Origin: Pseudoxanthomonas sp.
GTDB taxonomy: Bacteria; Pseudomonadota; Gammaproteobacteria; Xanthomonadales; Xanthomonadaceae
DNA length: 64,000 nt
Assembly: GCF_002863005.1 (NCBI RefSeq)
Contig: NZ_PKDG01000044.1
Coordinates: 28,618 to 92,617, forward strand
Direction of reading: 5' to 3'
Every line of letters starts with the position of its first letter. Within the stretch, counting starts at the first letter, position 1. The position numbers were made by a program, and so were the translations under genes. A model generated the notes under the pieces. That model did not search any database. It had not been told where the DNA came from and was given only the letters and a program-made list of their open reading frames with translations. Shown here in pieces: positions 51,186-60,545 of the stretch.

Positions 51186-51641
51186 ATGCCCAACGCCAAG
51201 CACGCCCAGCGTCTAGCCATCGTCCTGTTCGCGGCCCTCACCCTGGTGGCTTGCTCGAAGGAAAGCACCGAGGCCTCGGCCGAAAACCCGGGCCACGCCA
51301 GTGGCGAACACGGTTCCAGTTCGTCGGCAGGCCTGCCGAAGGGGCATATCGCCAAGGGCGAGGAACTGGCCAAGGCCAAGGGCAAGGCCACCGGGCAGAG
51401 CTGCATCGACTGCCACGGCGCGGATGGCAATGCGCCGATCGACGACACCTATCCCAAGCTGGGCGGCCAGTACGGCGACTACCTGGCGCACGCGCTGCAA
51501 GCGTATCGAGGCGGCGATCGCCAGCACGCCCTGATGTCGCCCCAGGCCGCCAACCTGAGCGACCAGGACATCTCAGACCTGGCGGCCTACTTCGGTTCGC
51601 GCCCCTCGCAGCTGCGCGATCTGCACGGCGTCCACGAGTAA
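51186..51641 (+). CDS. Lipoprotein c-type cytochrome
   Basis: 151 residues: lipobox Cys23 (L-V-A-C), a Ser/His/Gly-rich linker, one C-I-D-C-H haem site (Cys73, Cys76, His77) and a probable distal Met near A-L-M-S-P. Related to the preceding cytochrome (both share I-G-G-Q or L-G-G-Q-Y and an S-D-Q-D-I-x-D-x-A-A-F/Y ending). The pair may be a duplicated mono-haem unit of the c4/c5 type that hands electrons to a terminal oxidase. Confidence 0.88.
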   Translation: MPNAKHAQRLAIVLFAALTLVACSKESTEASAENPGHASGEHGSSSSAGLPKGHIAKGEELAKAKGKATGQSCIDCHGADGNAPIDDTYPKLGGQYGDYLAHALQAYRGGDRQHALMSPQAANLSDQDISDLAAYFGSRPSQLRDLHGVHE

Positions 51642-51667
51642 GTCTTTCCCGCATCGGATACGCGAGA

Positions 51668-51687
51668 ACGGAGCCCTTGGGCTCCGT
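51668..51687 (+). terminator. Terminator after the cytochrome pair
   Basis: A 9-bp stem (51668-51676 with 51679-51687) followed by a T-rich run (ttttctttt), 27 bp after the second stop. Confidence 0.88.
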
Positions 51688-51801
51688 TTTCTTTTGTGGG
51701 GACGGCAGGTGTCCTCGGGGGCAAGGTCGCGCGCGACGACCCTTCCAAATGCTTCATCGCAACTGACCTCGCTTCCTGGGGCGACGCGCGCGTCGACCTG
51801 A

Positions 51802-53412
51802 TCAGCTGTCCGTCGGGATCGGCGTGCGCTTGACCGGGATCTCCGGTGGCGGGCGGGCCTTGGGCGGCTCGGGGAACAGGCTGCCGAGGCCACAGCCTCC
51901 GCCCAGTTGCAGGACGGAGATCGAACACTTGAGCTTCATGTTGGTGCCCGGGATGGGAATGTCGACTTGGCGGACATTCCGCCGCACCCATTCGGCCAGC
52001 AGCGACTCGCTCGGCACCCAGTATTTGTCGAAGCTGGTCGGCTCGTAGTCGTAAGGCGGCCGCTGCAGCCACGTACCCGCCTCCGCCAGCCGTTCGCGGG
52101 TCCACTGATCGTTGCCGCCGCCGGGAGCGCCCCGCTCCGCCGCCGCGTCGCCCGCATTGCCGGGCACGCGCAGACTGCCATCGGCGTTGTAGAGGCCCGC
52201 GTTGCCGCGCCCATCTGCGACGCTGTCGCCCGCGATCTCGCGCCGCGCGTTGCCCCAGTCGTCGGCGCGCGCGGGGGTGTCCCAGCCACCGGCACGGGGG
52301 GTCGGCATGGGTCCGCGCGCACCCGACGCCGGGGCCGTCGTGCCCCGGGGCGCGGTAGATGCGTTGGCGTTGGCGTTGGCGTTGGCGTTGGCGCTGGCGG
52401 CCGGCGCCGGTGCTGCCCGGGGAGAGGGCTCATTGATCTCCGCCTGGCGCACGCTGCGCTCCCGTGTCGCGAGGGCACGCGGTGCAATATCGCGTGTCGG
52501 TACCGGCACGTTCCGCACCGCTGGAGCAGGCACCGCCATTTCGCGTTCGCGGACTTCCGCTTCCCGCGTGGCGACAGCCGGCACGTCGACAGCTCGCATC
52601 GGTATCTCGCGGCGCACGACGGGCGCGGTGACGGGCACGGGAATGTCGCGCGTGGGCACGCCGATTTCCCGCATCGCCGGCGGTCGGATCTCCGGCTGCC
52701 GGGGCGTGGGCGGCGGCAAGACGAACGCGCGCGTGGGTTCGGCCACCTCGGTCACCTGCAGCGGCTGTTCCGCAATCTCCGGCACCGGCACCTCGCGCAG
52801 CGGTACGGGCGGCATGTCCACCGCAACCTCCGGTGCATCAGCGTCCGAAGGCGGCGGCGTTTCGGTCGGCTGCGGAGGAGTCGAGGTCAGTGACGGCGCA
52901 GCGGCGGGCGACGCCGTCGCCGCTGCGCTCTGCTCACTGGCGGTCTCGCCCGCCTCCACGGCACCGCCCACGTCATCCGGGCTGCCGTCGCCGACCATCT
53001 CCAGCCTCACGCGACTGCTGTCGCCGGCATCGGGCCGCGGTGGCGGAATCTGCACCAGCGCCACCCACAGCAGGAACAGGAAGAACATCAGGTGCAGCAG
53101 GCTGCTGCTGAAACCCGCGAGCCAGCGCATCCAGCGCTCTTCGCGCGGCGGCGGACCCCAGCCCTGATAGAACAGCGACCGTAACGCAGTCAGCCGGCTG
53201 GGCAGGAACGGTGGCGCGATCCGGGCGCGCGGCGCACGCAGCGCGACGGCATCGACGATGCCATCGGCCTTCTCGCGGGTGATGCGGCCCAGTCGCTCCG
53301 GCAAGGCACGCAACCACAGGCCCCAGCCAAACGGCAGGCCGGTCTGGCGCTCGACGATGGTGGCGGCCTTGCGCGGCAGCAGGTGTGCGATGACGTCGGT
53401 GGCGTTCGTCAC
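51802..53412 (-). CDS. Transmembrane repetitive protein (proline-rich, single membrane helix)
   Basis: 536 residues with a basic N-terminal region, one membrane helix near residues 100-122, and a long periplasmic segment (about 125-430) rich in Pro, Ala, Val and Arg with irregular P-V-P/R-D-I-P repeats. An (Ala-Asn) run near residue 345 comes from a 6-bp microsatellite. The C-terminal 100 residues are more ordered and hold two cysteines; the overall plan recalls TonB-like proteins but without a clear TonB domain. It starts with GTG 15 bp after the nfuA stop. Function unknown. Confidence 0.72.
   Translation of the reverse strand: MTNATDVIAHLLPRKAATIVERQTGLPFGWGLWLRALPERLGRITREKADGIVDAVALRAPRARIAPPFLPSRLTALRSLFYQGWGPPPREERWMRWLAGFSSSLLHLMFFLFLLWVALVQIPPPRPDAGDSSRVRLEMVGDGSPDDVGGAVEAGETASEQSAAATASPAAAPSLTSTPPQPTETPPPSDADAPEVAVDMPPVPLREVPVPEIAEQPLQVTEVAEPTRAFVLPPPTPRQPEIRPPAMREIGVPTRDIPVPVTAPVVRREIPMRAVDVPAVATREAEVREREMAVPAPAVRNVPVPTRDIAPRALATRERSVRQAEINEPSPRAAPAPAASANANANANANASTAPRGTTAPASGARGPMPTPRAGGWDTPARADDWGNARREIAGDSVADGRGNAGLYNADGSLRVPGNAGDAAAERGAPGGGNDQWTRERLAEAGTWLQRPPYDYEPTSFDKYWVPSESLLAEWVRRNVRQVDIPIPGTNMKLKCSISVLQLGGGCGLGSLFPEPPKARPPPEIPVKRTPIPTDS
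52363..52398. repeat. Hexanucleotide microsatellite (gttggc)n
   Basis: Five perfect copies of gttggc (52363-52392) and one variant copy (gctggc, 52393-52398) within the repetitive membrane protein gene. A 6-bp unit keeps the reading frame and lengthens or shortens an Ala-Asn run. Confidence 0.9.
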
Positions 53413-53427
53413 CGGCGCAGGACCCCG

Positions 53428-54024
53428 TCAGGCCGCGTTGCCGCGCGGGATGTAGGGCGCGTCGCCCGTTTCATGGTCGGTGGCATCGCGCACGGCGGTG
53501 ACGCCGGGTACGCGTGCCATCAACGTCTTCTCGATACCTTGCTTGAGGGTGACGTCCGCCATGCCACAGCCGTGGCAGCCGCCACCGAACCGCAGCCACA
53601 CCACGCCATCGCCGCCGACTTCTTCGACCGCCACACGGCCCTTGTGCGACGCCAGTTGCGGATTGATCTCGTTGTCGACGACCCAGCGCACGCGCTCGAC
53701 CAGCGACGCCGCATCGCCGGGCGCTTCGCCCTTGATGCGCGGCGCCTTGATGGTCAGCTGGGTGCTGGCGCCTTTCAGCACGTAGTCGATGTCGGCGCCG
53801 TCGAGCCAATGCACGCTGGCGGCATCGACATACAAGGTGAACCCGTCGCAATCCACGGCCCATTCATCGCCTGCCAGGTCGCGCGGCTCGGCGAACTCCA
53901 GCCGCGCATCGGCCTGCGCCGTGCCCGGATGCACGGCACTCAGCCTGACGCCCAGGCCAGGCAAGGCTTCGCGTTCGATCAACTTGCGGAAGTGCGCCTG
54001 TGCGCTGTCGGAAATCTGGATCAT
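53428..54024 (-). CDS. nfuA: Fe-S cluster biogenesis protein NfuA
   Basis: Iron-sulfur carrier. 198 residues: degenerate A-type (HesB-like) domain without its cysteines (residues 1-95), then the Nfu domain with cluster ligands Cys150 and Cys153 (C-H-G-C). Standard architecture. It lies 15 bp upstream of the repetitive membrane protein gene and is divergent from the pterin dehydratase gene. Confidence 0.95.
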   Translation of the reverse strand: MIQISDSAQAHFRKLIEREALPGLGVRLSAVHPGTAQADARLEFAEPRDLAGDEWAVDCDGFTLYVDAASVHWLDGADIDYVLKGASTQLTIKAPRIKGEAPGDAASLVERVRWVVDNEINPQLASHKGRVAVEEVGGDGVVWLRFGGGCHGCGMADVTLKQGIEKTLMARVPGVTAVRDATDHETGDAPYIPRGNAA

Positions 54025-54115
54025 GGCGCTATTCTAGCCCCCTGCCCGAGGGGCATTCACATCCACAGGCCGGTCGTCGTGGTTCATTCAGACTGGTCCC
54101 AGCAGGAGCCGCGCC

Positions 54116-54463
54116 ATGTCCGATCTCATCCCCCTGGCCCGCGCGCACTGCGTGCCGCTGCGTGGCAGCGAGCATCGCCTGCCGCCTGCCCGCATCGCCG
54201 AGCTGCTGCCGCAGATCCCTGGATGGGAGCTGGTCGAGGACGGCCACGCACTGCTGCGGACGTTCGCCTTCGCGGATTACTACGAGACGATGGCGTTCGT
54301 GAACGCCCTCGCCTTCGTTGCGCATGCCGAAGACCATCACCCCGATCTCGGCGTGCACTACAACCGCGCTGTCGTTCGCTACTCGACGCACGACGTCGGC
54401 GGCCTGAGCGAGAACGACTTCATCTGCGCCGCCAAGGCCGGCGCCCTGCTGGGAGAATCCTGA
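54116..54463 (+). CDS. phhB: 4a-hydroxytetrahydrobiopterin dehydratase (PCD)
   Basis: Regenerates the pterin cofactor of aromatic amino acid hydroxylases; 115 residues with the E-D-H-H-P-D-L active-site segment near residue 72 and an N-terminal W-E-L-V. It overlaps the start of the next gene by one base (TGATG). No phenylalanine hydroxylase gene lies in the window. Confidence 0.92.
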   Translation: MSDLIPLARAHCVPLRGSEHRLPPARIAELLPQIPGWELVEDGHALLRTFAFADYYETMAFVNALAFVAHAEDHHPDLGVHYNRAVVRYSTHDVGGLSENDFICAAKAGALLGES

Positions 54464-54876
54464 TGCGACTTCGCCTCGTCCCGCCCGCCTTCTCCATGCT
54501 CGCGGGCATCCTCGTGCTGTCGGCCTGCGCCAAGCAGCAGGAAGAATCCGCCGCGCCCCTGGTCGCGCCTACCGAACTGGCCGCCATCGACACGCCGCCC
54601 CCCGTCTACCCCGCCGATGCCGAGTGCGATGGTGCCGGTGGCACCACCGTGCTGCGGGTGACGGTCGAACAGGACGGCGTGCCGGCACGTGTCGCGCAGG
54701 TGCAGGGCAGCGGCAACGCCTCGCTCGACAAGGCGGCGCTCGACGCGGTGCAGACCTGGAAATTCCGCGCCGCCACGCGCAACGGCAAACCGGTCAGCCA
54801 CACCATCAACGTCCCGGTGACGTTCCCGCCGGTGCTGGAGAAGCCGACCCGGTGCTTCGCGCAGGGCGCGGGCTGA
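54463..54876 (+). CDS. TonB C-terminal-domain lipoprotein
   Basis: 137 residues: lipobox Cys22 (L-S-A-C) and a TonB_C fold with the P-P-V-Y-P and V-x-G-S-G-N-A-S-L-D-x-A-A-L-D-A-V-x-T-W-K-F pattern typical of TonB. There is no N-terminal membrane helix for energy transduction, so it is an unusual, lipid-anchored TonB-like domain. It is coupled to the dehydratase gene and convergent with rluC, one base away. Confidence 0.83.
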   Translation: MRLRLVPPAFSMLAGILVLSACAKQQEESAAPLVAPTELAAIDTPPPVYPADAECDGAGGTTVLRVTVEQDGVPARVAQVQGSGNASLDKAALDAVQTWKFRAATRNGKPVSHTINVPVTFPPVLEKPTRCFAQGAG

Positions 54877-54877
54877 A

Positions 54878-55876
54878 TCAGCCCAGTCGTTCCAGCGCGT
54901 CCGCGAGATCCTCCGACAGCGGCGCGCTGAGCACGTACGGCGTCCTGCCGCCGTCCAGGGCGAACTGCAGCGACGCCGCGTGCAGGAACAGTCGTTTCAA
55001 GCCCACCTGCTCCCGCAGCCGCTTGTTCACGGCCGGATCGCCGTATTTGTCGTCGCCGGTCACGGGATGGCCGATGTGCTGCGCATGCACGCGGATCTGG
55101 TGGGTGCGGCCGGTATCGATGCGGACCTCGCAGTACGAATGCCCTCCACGACGCTCCAGCACGCGGAAGTGGCTCAGCGACGCCTTGCCATCGCGATGCA
55201 CCTGTACGTGGCGCTCGCCACCCTGGCGCAGGCCGATGTGCAGCGGGGCATCGACGCTCATCACCCCGTCGGGCATGCGGCCGACCAGCAGCGTCAGGTA
55301 GCGCTTCTCGATCCCGCGCGTCCCGTCCTCGCTGTCCTCGCGCAGCAGCGTCTGCAGTTCAGACAGCGCCGACCGCTTCTTGGCCATCACCAGCAGGCCG
55401 GAGGTGTCGCGGTCCAGCCGGTGCACCAGTTCCAGCGTCTGGTTCGGCCGCAGGGCGCGCATCGTCTCGATGGCGCCGTGGCTGATCCCGCTGCCGCCAT
55501 GGCTGGCAACGCCGGTCGGCTTGTTGATGACCAGCAGCCGCTCGTCCTCGAACACGATGGCGGCCTCCATCCGCTTCAGGAAGCCTGAGGGAGGCGCGAC
55601 CTTCTCTCCCACTTCCGTGAGACTGACGGGCGGGATACGCACCTCGTCCCCGCCCTCCAGCTTCCGCTCCGCCTTGGCCCGCCCCCCGTTCACCCGCACT
55701 TGGCCGCTGCGCACCAGCTTGTAGACCAGGCTGCGCGGGGCACCCTTCAGTTGCCCCAGCAGGAAGTTGTCCAGCCGCTGGCCGCCCCGGTCCGCTGGCA
55801 CCGTGACCGTCCGCACCGCGCTCTTGGCGGCGGCGGCAGGCTTGGCGGTGGGGGGGCTGGGGTTGGAGCCATTCAT
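54878..55876 (-). CDS. rluC: Ribosomal large subunit pseudouridine synthase RluC
   Basis: Isomerises uridines in 23S rRNA (family sites 955, 2504, 2580). 332 residues: Ala/Lys-rich N-terminal tail, S4 RNA-binding domain near 30-90, and the RsuA/RluA catalytic domain with the catalytic Asp in H-R-L-D-R-D-T-S-G. ATG 55876 gives the family length. It is divergent from rne, an arrangement conserved in gammaproteobacteria. Confidence 0.92.
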   Translation of the reverse strand: MNGSNPSPPTAKPAAAAKSAVRTVTVPADRGGQRLDNFLLGQLKGAPRSLVYKLVRSGQVRVNGGRAKAERKLEGGDEVRIPPVSLTEVGEKVAPPSGFLKRMEAAIVFEDERLLVINKPTGVASHGGSGISHGAIETMRALRPNQTLELVHRLDRDTSGLLVMAKKRSALSELQTLLREDSEDGTRGIEKRYLTLLVGRMPDGVMSVDAPLHIGLRQGGERHVQVHRDGKASLSHFRVLERRGGHSYCEVRIDTGRTHQIRVHAQHIGHPVTGDDKYGDPAVNKRLREQVGLKRLFLHAASLQFALDGGRTPYVLSAPLSEDLADALERLG

Positions 55877-56261
55877 TCTGTTACACTCGGAGGGCGAGAT
55901 AAGGGTTTGATTTCGCAGGGAGTTGCAGTTGGGCCAGAAGCCCGTCTCCCCGCGATTCCGGCAAGTGCGCGGCCACCGCCCCAGGGGCGGCCATGTTAGC
56001 GGCTGATCGGCAGGCCCGGATACCGCCGGGTGCGTGACGGCACCTGATGCTGAACATGTCCCGCGTGGCGCCACCTCTTGGGGGAAGCTGCCGCCGGCCC
56101 CGCAACACCTATTAGAAAGAAAAGCGCTCCCGCGGCCTGCCGTGGTGTCGTAGCGCTGGAAACCCGATCCGCCCCGCTGCGCCTGCGCAAGGGGCGGTGC
56201 AACGTTCCAGAGGCGAAACCCCATGGCGTTCCGCGCGGTAGCAGCGCGCGAGGAACGCACA
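55877..56261. other. rluC-rne divergent intergenic region with structured rne leader
   Basis: 385 bp with no convincing gene. Near rne a GC-rich hairpin (ccgcccc at 56169-56175 with ggggcgg at 56191-56197) is enclosed by ctggaa (56156-56161) and ttccag (56205-56210), forming a nested stem. In E. coli the rne 5' UTR hairpin mediates autoregulation by RNase E; a similar role here is inference. An in-frame ATG 39 bp before the rne start is less likely as start. Confidence 0.6.
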
Positions 56262-59200
56262 ATGAAACGCATGTTGATCAATGCCACGCAGGCCGAAGAG
56301 CTGCGCGTGGCCATCGTCGACGGTCAGACCCTGTACGACATCGATATCGAACAGCCGTCGAAGGAACAGAAGAAGTCCAACATCTACAAGGGCCGCATTA
56401 CCCGGCTCGAGCCCTCCCTGGAAGCTGCCTTCGTCGATTACGGCGCCGACCGCCATGGCTTCCTGCCGCTGAAGGAAATCTCCCGCGACTACTTCCAGGC
56501 CGGTGTCGACCACAACAAGGCCGGCATCCGCGAGCTGCTGAAGGAAGGCCAGGAAGTCGTCGTCCAGGTGGACAAGGACGAGCGCGGCAACAAGGGCGCC
56601 GCCCTGACCACGTTCATCTCCCTTGCCGGCCGCTACATGGTGCTGATGCCGAACTCGCCCACCGCCGGTGGCGTGTCGCGCCGCATCGAGGGCGACGACC
56701 GCGCCGAGCTGAAGAAGGCGATGGACGCGCTGGCCATTCCCGACGACATGGGCGTGATCATCCGCACCGCCGGCGTCGGCCGCGACGCCGAAGAGCTGCA
56801 GTGGGACCTGGACTACCTGCTCAGCGTGTGGAAGGCGATCGCCGAAGCCGCGCTGACCAAGCCGGCTCCGTTCCTGATCTACCAGGAAAGCCGCCTGATC
56901 GTGCGCGCCCTGCGCGACTACCTGCGCAGCGACGTGGGCGAGATCCTGGTCGACACCGACGAGCTGTACGAGACCGCGCGCGAGTTCATGCAGCAGGTCA
57001 TGCCGCACAACCTGCGCAAGCTGAAGCCGTACAAGGACGACATCCCGCTGTTCAACCGCTTCCAGATCGAATCGCAGATCGAAGGCGCGTATGAACGCAA
57101 CGTCCGCCTGCCCTCCGGCGGCTCCATCGTGGTCGACCAGACCGAGGCGCTGACCGCCATCGACGTCAACTCGGCGCGCGCCACCAAGGGCGGCGACATC
57201 GAGGAAACCGCGTTCCACACCAACATGGAGGCGGCCGAGGAAGTGGCCCGCCAGCTGCGCCTGCGCGACCTGGGCGGCCTGGTGGTGATCGACTTCATCG
57301 ACATGTCCAGCAACAAGCACCAGCGCGAAGTCGAGAACAAGCTGCAGAACGCACTGAAGTACGACCGCGCCCGCGTGCAGATCGGCCGCATCTCGCGCTT
57401 CGGCCTGCTTGAGATGAGCCGCCAGCGCCTGCGTCCGTCGCTGGGCGAATCCAGCCAGATCGTCTGCCCGCGCTGCGAAGGCCATGGCCGCATGCGCAGC
57501 GTCGAATCGCTGTCGCTGTCGATCATCCGCGTGGCCGAAGAGCATGCGATGAAGGACAACACGGGGCAGGTGCTGATCCAGGCCCCGCTCGAGATCGCCA
57601 ACTTCCTGCTCAACGAAAAGCGCAGCGCGCTGCGCGAGATCGAACAGCGCCACGATGCGCCCGTCATCATCGTGGCCGACGAGGCGCTGCACACGCCGCA
57701 CTACGAAGTCACCCGCATCCGCGAAAACGAGCTGGGCGAAGAAAGCAGCAAGCCCAGCTACCACCGCGGCACCCAGCGCAAGCTGCCCGTGCATGCCCTG
57801 ACCAAGGCGCAGCTCAACATCCCGGCTGCGCCCGCCGTCACCCATGTCAAGCACACGCAGCCGGCCCCGGTGCGTGAAGAGCGTGAGGCGCCGGCACCGG
57901 GGCCCGCTCCTGCTCCGGTCGCGGCCCCCGTCGCCGTGGCCGCACCCGCATCGGGCGGCGTGGTCGGCTTCTTCAAGCGCCTGTTCGGTGGCGGCGAAGC
58001 CGCGGCACCGGCCCCGCAGGCGCGTCCGCAGCAGGACAGCCGCCCGCGCAACGACCGCAATGGCAACGCCCGTCGCGAGAACCGCGACAACCGGGGCCAG
58101 CAGAACCAGGGCCGTGGCGGCAAGCAGGACAACAACCGCCGCGACGAGCGCGGCAAGGGCGACAAGCTGCAGGGCGGCAACGCTCCGCAGCAGAAGCCGC
58201 GCAACGAGCAACAGGGCCAGAAGCAGCAGAAGCCGCAAGGCGGCCAGCCGCAGAACGGCCAGGGCCATGCACAGCAGCCGAAGGCACCCCGGCAGCCCCA
58301 AGGCCAGCAGGGAGGCAACAAGCCGCAGGGGCAGGAAGGCCAGCGTCCGCAGGCCCCGCGCACGCCGCAGCAGGATGCGCAGAAGCCGACCGGCACGACC
58401 CCTGTCGAGACGGTGACCGCCGCCGCGGCCGTGGCCGCCACGCCGGATATCGCGCGCTTCACCCCCCCGGCCGACACGCCCGTGGCGACCCCGCTGCCCG
58501 ACGCACCGGCAACCGAACTCGAGGCGACGCAGATCGCTGCCATCGAGGGCGATGCGGTCCCGTCCGCCGACGCCGGCGACACGGGCGAAGGTGGCCGTCG
58601 CCGCCGCGGCCGTCGTGGTGGCCGCCGCCGCCGTCGCGGCAACGGCGAAACCGGTGCCACCGGTGAAGAAGGCCTGTCGGTCGATGAGCTCGGTAGCGAT
58701 GACGACACCCCGGTCGCGGACCGGTCGCAGCCGGAGTTCGATTTCGACGACGAAGAGCCGGCCGTCGCCGCACCGCGTGCACCGAAACCGAATGCGTCCG
58801 CACCCGTCGCCACTGCCGCACCGGTCGTGGCGACTGCGGCCGCTGCATCCGACGCCCAAACGGACGTTGCCCCCGCTCCCGCGAGCGCGCCTGCACCGGT
58901 CGTGACCGAGGCGGTCGCGGCCGTCGAGGTCATCGACGCAGTCAAGGCAGAAGCCGCGCGCATCCAGCCCGAGGTGACCGCCACCGTGCAGCATGAGACC
59001 CCGGCCGCGGTCGCCATCGTCGAAACGGTCAAGGCCGAGATCGCCGCGGATCCGGCCCCCGTGGTCGTCGAGGCGGTCGCGACGGTAGCGCCGGTCGCCG
59101 CCGTCGAGACGGCGGACACGCAGGTGGAGACCCCGGCGATCGCCCCCGTGCGTAGCGAGCCGGTGCAGATCGATCTGGTCGATGCCGTGAACGAGGCCAC

Positions 59201-59435
59201 CGTCGCCGATACCGAAGCAGCGGTGGTGCCCGCAGCACCGACGACGCCCCCGGTCGTGCCGAAGCCCATCAGCGCGCCGGCCACCGGCTCGCTGTTCTTC
59301 GTCGCCGATGCAGACACGCCGCCGTCGGTCACGCGCAGCCTGTTCGAACCGGTGGTCACACCGGCCAAGCCTGCCGACGGGATCGCTGCGGCCGACGGTC
59401 AGGACGATGACAGCACGGAAGAGCGCAGCGCCTGA
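56262..59435 (+). CDS. rne: Ribonuclease E
   Basis: Essential endonuclease and degradosome scaffold. 1057 residues: S1 domain (about 38-120), 5' sensor and RNase H-like regions, catalytic DNase I-like domain with Asp301 and Asp344, and a zinc-link C-P-R-C near residue 403. Residues from about 530 are low-complexity and Ala/Pro/Gln/Arg-rich with an Arg-rich RNA-binding patch ([10 protein letters not shown] near residue 785). The C-terminal tail has an isolated conserved-looking L-F-F-V-A-D segment. ATG 56262 matches M-K-R-M-L-I-N-A. Confidence 0.97.
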   Translation: MKRMLINATQAEELRVAIVDGQTLYDIDIEQPSKEQKKSNIYKGRITRLEPSLEAAFVDYGADRHGFLPLKEISRDYFQAGVDHNKAGIRELLKEGQEVVVQVDKDERGNKGAALTTFISLAGRYMVLMPNSPTAGGVSRRIEGDDRAELKKAMDALAIPDDMGVIIRTAGVGRDAEELQWDLDYLLSVWKAIAEAALTKPAPFLIYQESRLIVRALRDYLRSDVGEILVDTDELYETAREFMQQVMPHNLRKLKPYKDDIPLFNRFQIESQIEGAYERNVRLPSGGSIVVDQTEALTAIDVNSARATKGGDIEETAFHTNMEAAEEVARQLRLRDLGGLVVIDFIDMSSNKHQREVENKLQNALKYDRARVQIGRISRFGLLEMSRQRLRPSLGESSQIVCPRCEGHGRMRSVESLSLSIIRVAEEHAMKDNTGQVLIQAPLEIANFLLNEKRSALREIEQRHDAPVIIVADEALHTPHYEVTRIRENELGEESSKPSYHRGTQRKLPVHALTKAQLNIPAAPAVTHVKHTQPAPVREEREAPAPGPAPAPVAAPVAVAAPASGGVVGFFKRLFGGGEAAAPAPQARPQQDSRPRNDRNGNARRENRDNRGQQNQGRGGKQDNNRRDERGKGDKLQGGNAPQQKPRNEQQGQKQQKPQGGQPQNGQGHAQQPKAPRQPQGQQGGNKPQGQEGQRPQAPRTPQQDAQKPTGTTPVETVTAAAAVAATPDIARFTPPADTPVATPLPDAPATELEATQIAAIEGDAVPSADAGDTGEGGRRRRGRRGGRRRRRGNGETGATGEEGLSVDELGSDDDTPVADRSQPEFDFDDEEPAVAAPRAPKPNASAPVATAAPVVATAAAASDAQTDVAPAPASAPAPVVTEAVAAVEVIDAVKAEAARIQPEVTATVQHETPAAVAIVETVKAEIAADPAPVVVEAVATVAPVAAVETADTQVETPAIAPVRSEPVQIDLVDAVNEATVADTEAAVVPAAPTTPPVVPKPISAPATGSLFFVADADTPPSVTRSLFEPVVTPAKPADGIAAADGQDDDSTEERSA

Positions 59436-59461
59436 CGCGCCGCGTTTCCTGGCGTGAACAC

Positions 59462-59487
59462 ACACTGGCCGCGCAAGCGGCCAGTGT
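59462..59487 (+). terminator. rne terminator
   Basis: 11-bp perfect stem (59462-59472 with 59477-59487) around gcaa, then cgttt, 27 bp after the rne stop. Confidence 0.82.
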
Positions 59488-59575
59488 CGTTTCAGGGCGC
59501 CGGACACCAGCGGGTGGCAGTCACGCAATGATGCGATTACAGTCGTTCCATGTTCCCAGTGCATGGATGCCTGTC

Positions 59576-60328
59576 ATGAAGCGACCCTCCCTGCCCGCAT
59601 GCGCGGCGCGTGTCCTGATCACCGTCGCGGCGGCCACCCTCCTGTCCACGCAGCCGCTCACGGCGGACGCCCAGCAGCGCAGCCTCGTGGGATGGACCGA
59701 GGGGCCCTATCAGATGAAGGGCACGGGCGGCGCGCAGTCGCTCCTGTTCGAGTGGACGTTCCTCGATGTGTACTGCATCGACATGCCCCCCATCCGACCG
59801 GCCCGGGATGTCGTGCACGGCACGTTGGGCGGCGGCGCGATCTCGTTCTACCGCCTGCGTTACGAGAATGATATGAGTGCCTACGTGGTCACCTCCACCT
59901 TGCCGAGAGACCGCAGTCCCGCCGACGAATACCGCGGGCTGCTGCAGCGCGAATACGACAATTCGCGCGCCGTCACTGCAGTCGCGTCGGCCGACCGCTA
60001 CCGCGTGGATACCGGCACATCCTCGTTCGGCCCCATGGTGCGGCTGCGGCTGCTGAACATCGGCGATGATGACCCGGATGCACCCTTCCCGGTTGCACGT
60101 CCCCTGCTGAACGCACCCGACGAACCGCTCCATTCGCTCTCCGTGCACCGCCTGTTCGTGCACGGCGGCAGCCGTTACGAGATCGCGGTGCTGGGTGTGC
60201 CCGCCGTAGGCGAAGCGCGCGCCGCGCTGGAGACACGCGCCACGGAGCTTGCCGACGCCATGGTGGACTCGCTGCAGACCTGCACCGCGGCGATGGAAGC
60301 AAGAACACAGGCGCAGCCTGCGCGCTAG
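59576..60328 (+). CDS. Exported protein of unknown function
   Basis: 250 residues with a signal peptide (residues 1-33, ending T-A-D-A-Q-Q). The mature protein has no motif I recognise; it is mixed alpha/beta with several aromatic and Arg-rich patches and an Ala-rich C-terminal helix. ATG 59576 is chosen because the signal begins there; an in-frame ATG 16 codons upstream would give a weaker leader. It follows the rne terminator and so has its own transcript. Confidence 0.65.
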   Translation: MKRPSLPACAARVLITVAAATLLSTQPLTADAQQRSLVGWTEGPYQMKGTGGAQSLLFEWTFLDVYCIDMPPIRPARDVVHGTLGGGAISFYRLRYENDMSAYVVTSTLPRDRSPADEYRGLLQREYDNSRAVTAVASADRYRVDTGTSSFGPMVRLRLLNIGDDDPDAPFPVARPLLNAPDEPLHSLSVHRLFVHGGSRYEIAVLGVPAVGEARAALETRATELADAMVDSLQTCTAAMEARTQAQPAR

Positions 60329-60352
60329 CGCCCATCCTCACGCACGCCTGGC

Positions 60353-60498
60353 ATTCCATGCGTGCGCCGGAATGACGGCGTCGTGGTCGAATCGGTCAGT
60401 CCACCGCCGATCCGCGGACGCCAAGCCCCGTTGCTGCCTGCATGTCGTATCGCGGCTCGAACAGGCCATGGATTCCCTCCTGCGCGGGAGTGACCTCT
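60353..60498. repeat. Two degenerate copies of a short palindromic intergenic repeat
   Basis: One copy (60353-60373) has attcc / ggaat arms around a tgcg core; the other (60467-60498) has a ctcc / ggag core around tgcgc, within gattcc...gggagtgac. They resemble the family with consensus about ggattcccgcctgcgcgggaatgac seen between genes in many Xanthomonadaceae and other Proteobacteria. The 217-bp gap between the exported protein and the regulator holds nothing else. Confidence 0.6.
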
Positions 60499-60545
60499 GA
60501 GGACGACCCAAGGCGCGCCCGCTCCGTCAGCGCGTTGCCGGTCGC

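Noticed and set aside
56112..59564. 1150-codon minus-strand frame opposite rne
   Set aside because: Antisense artefact of the Ala/Pro-rich RNase E tail; no start context or domain.
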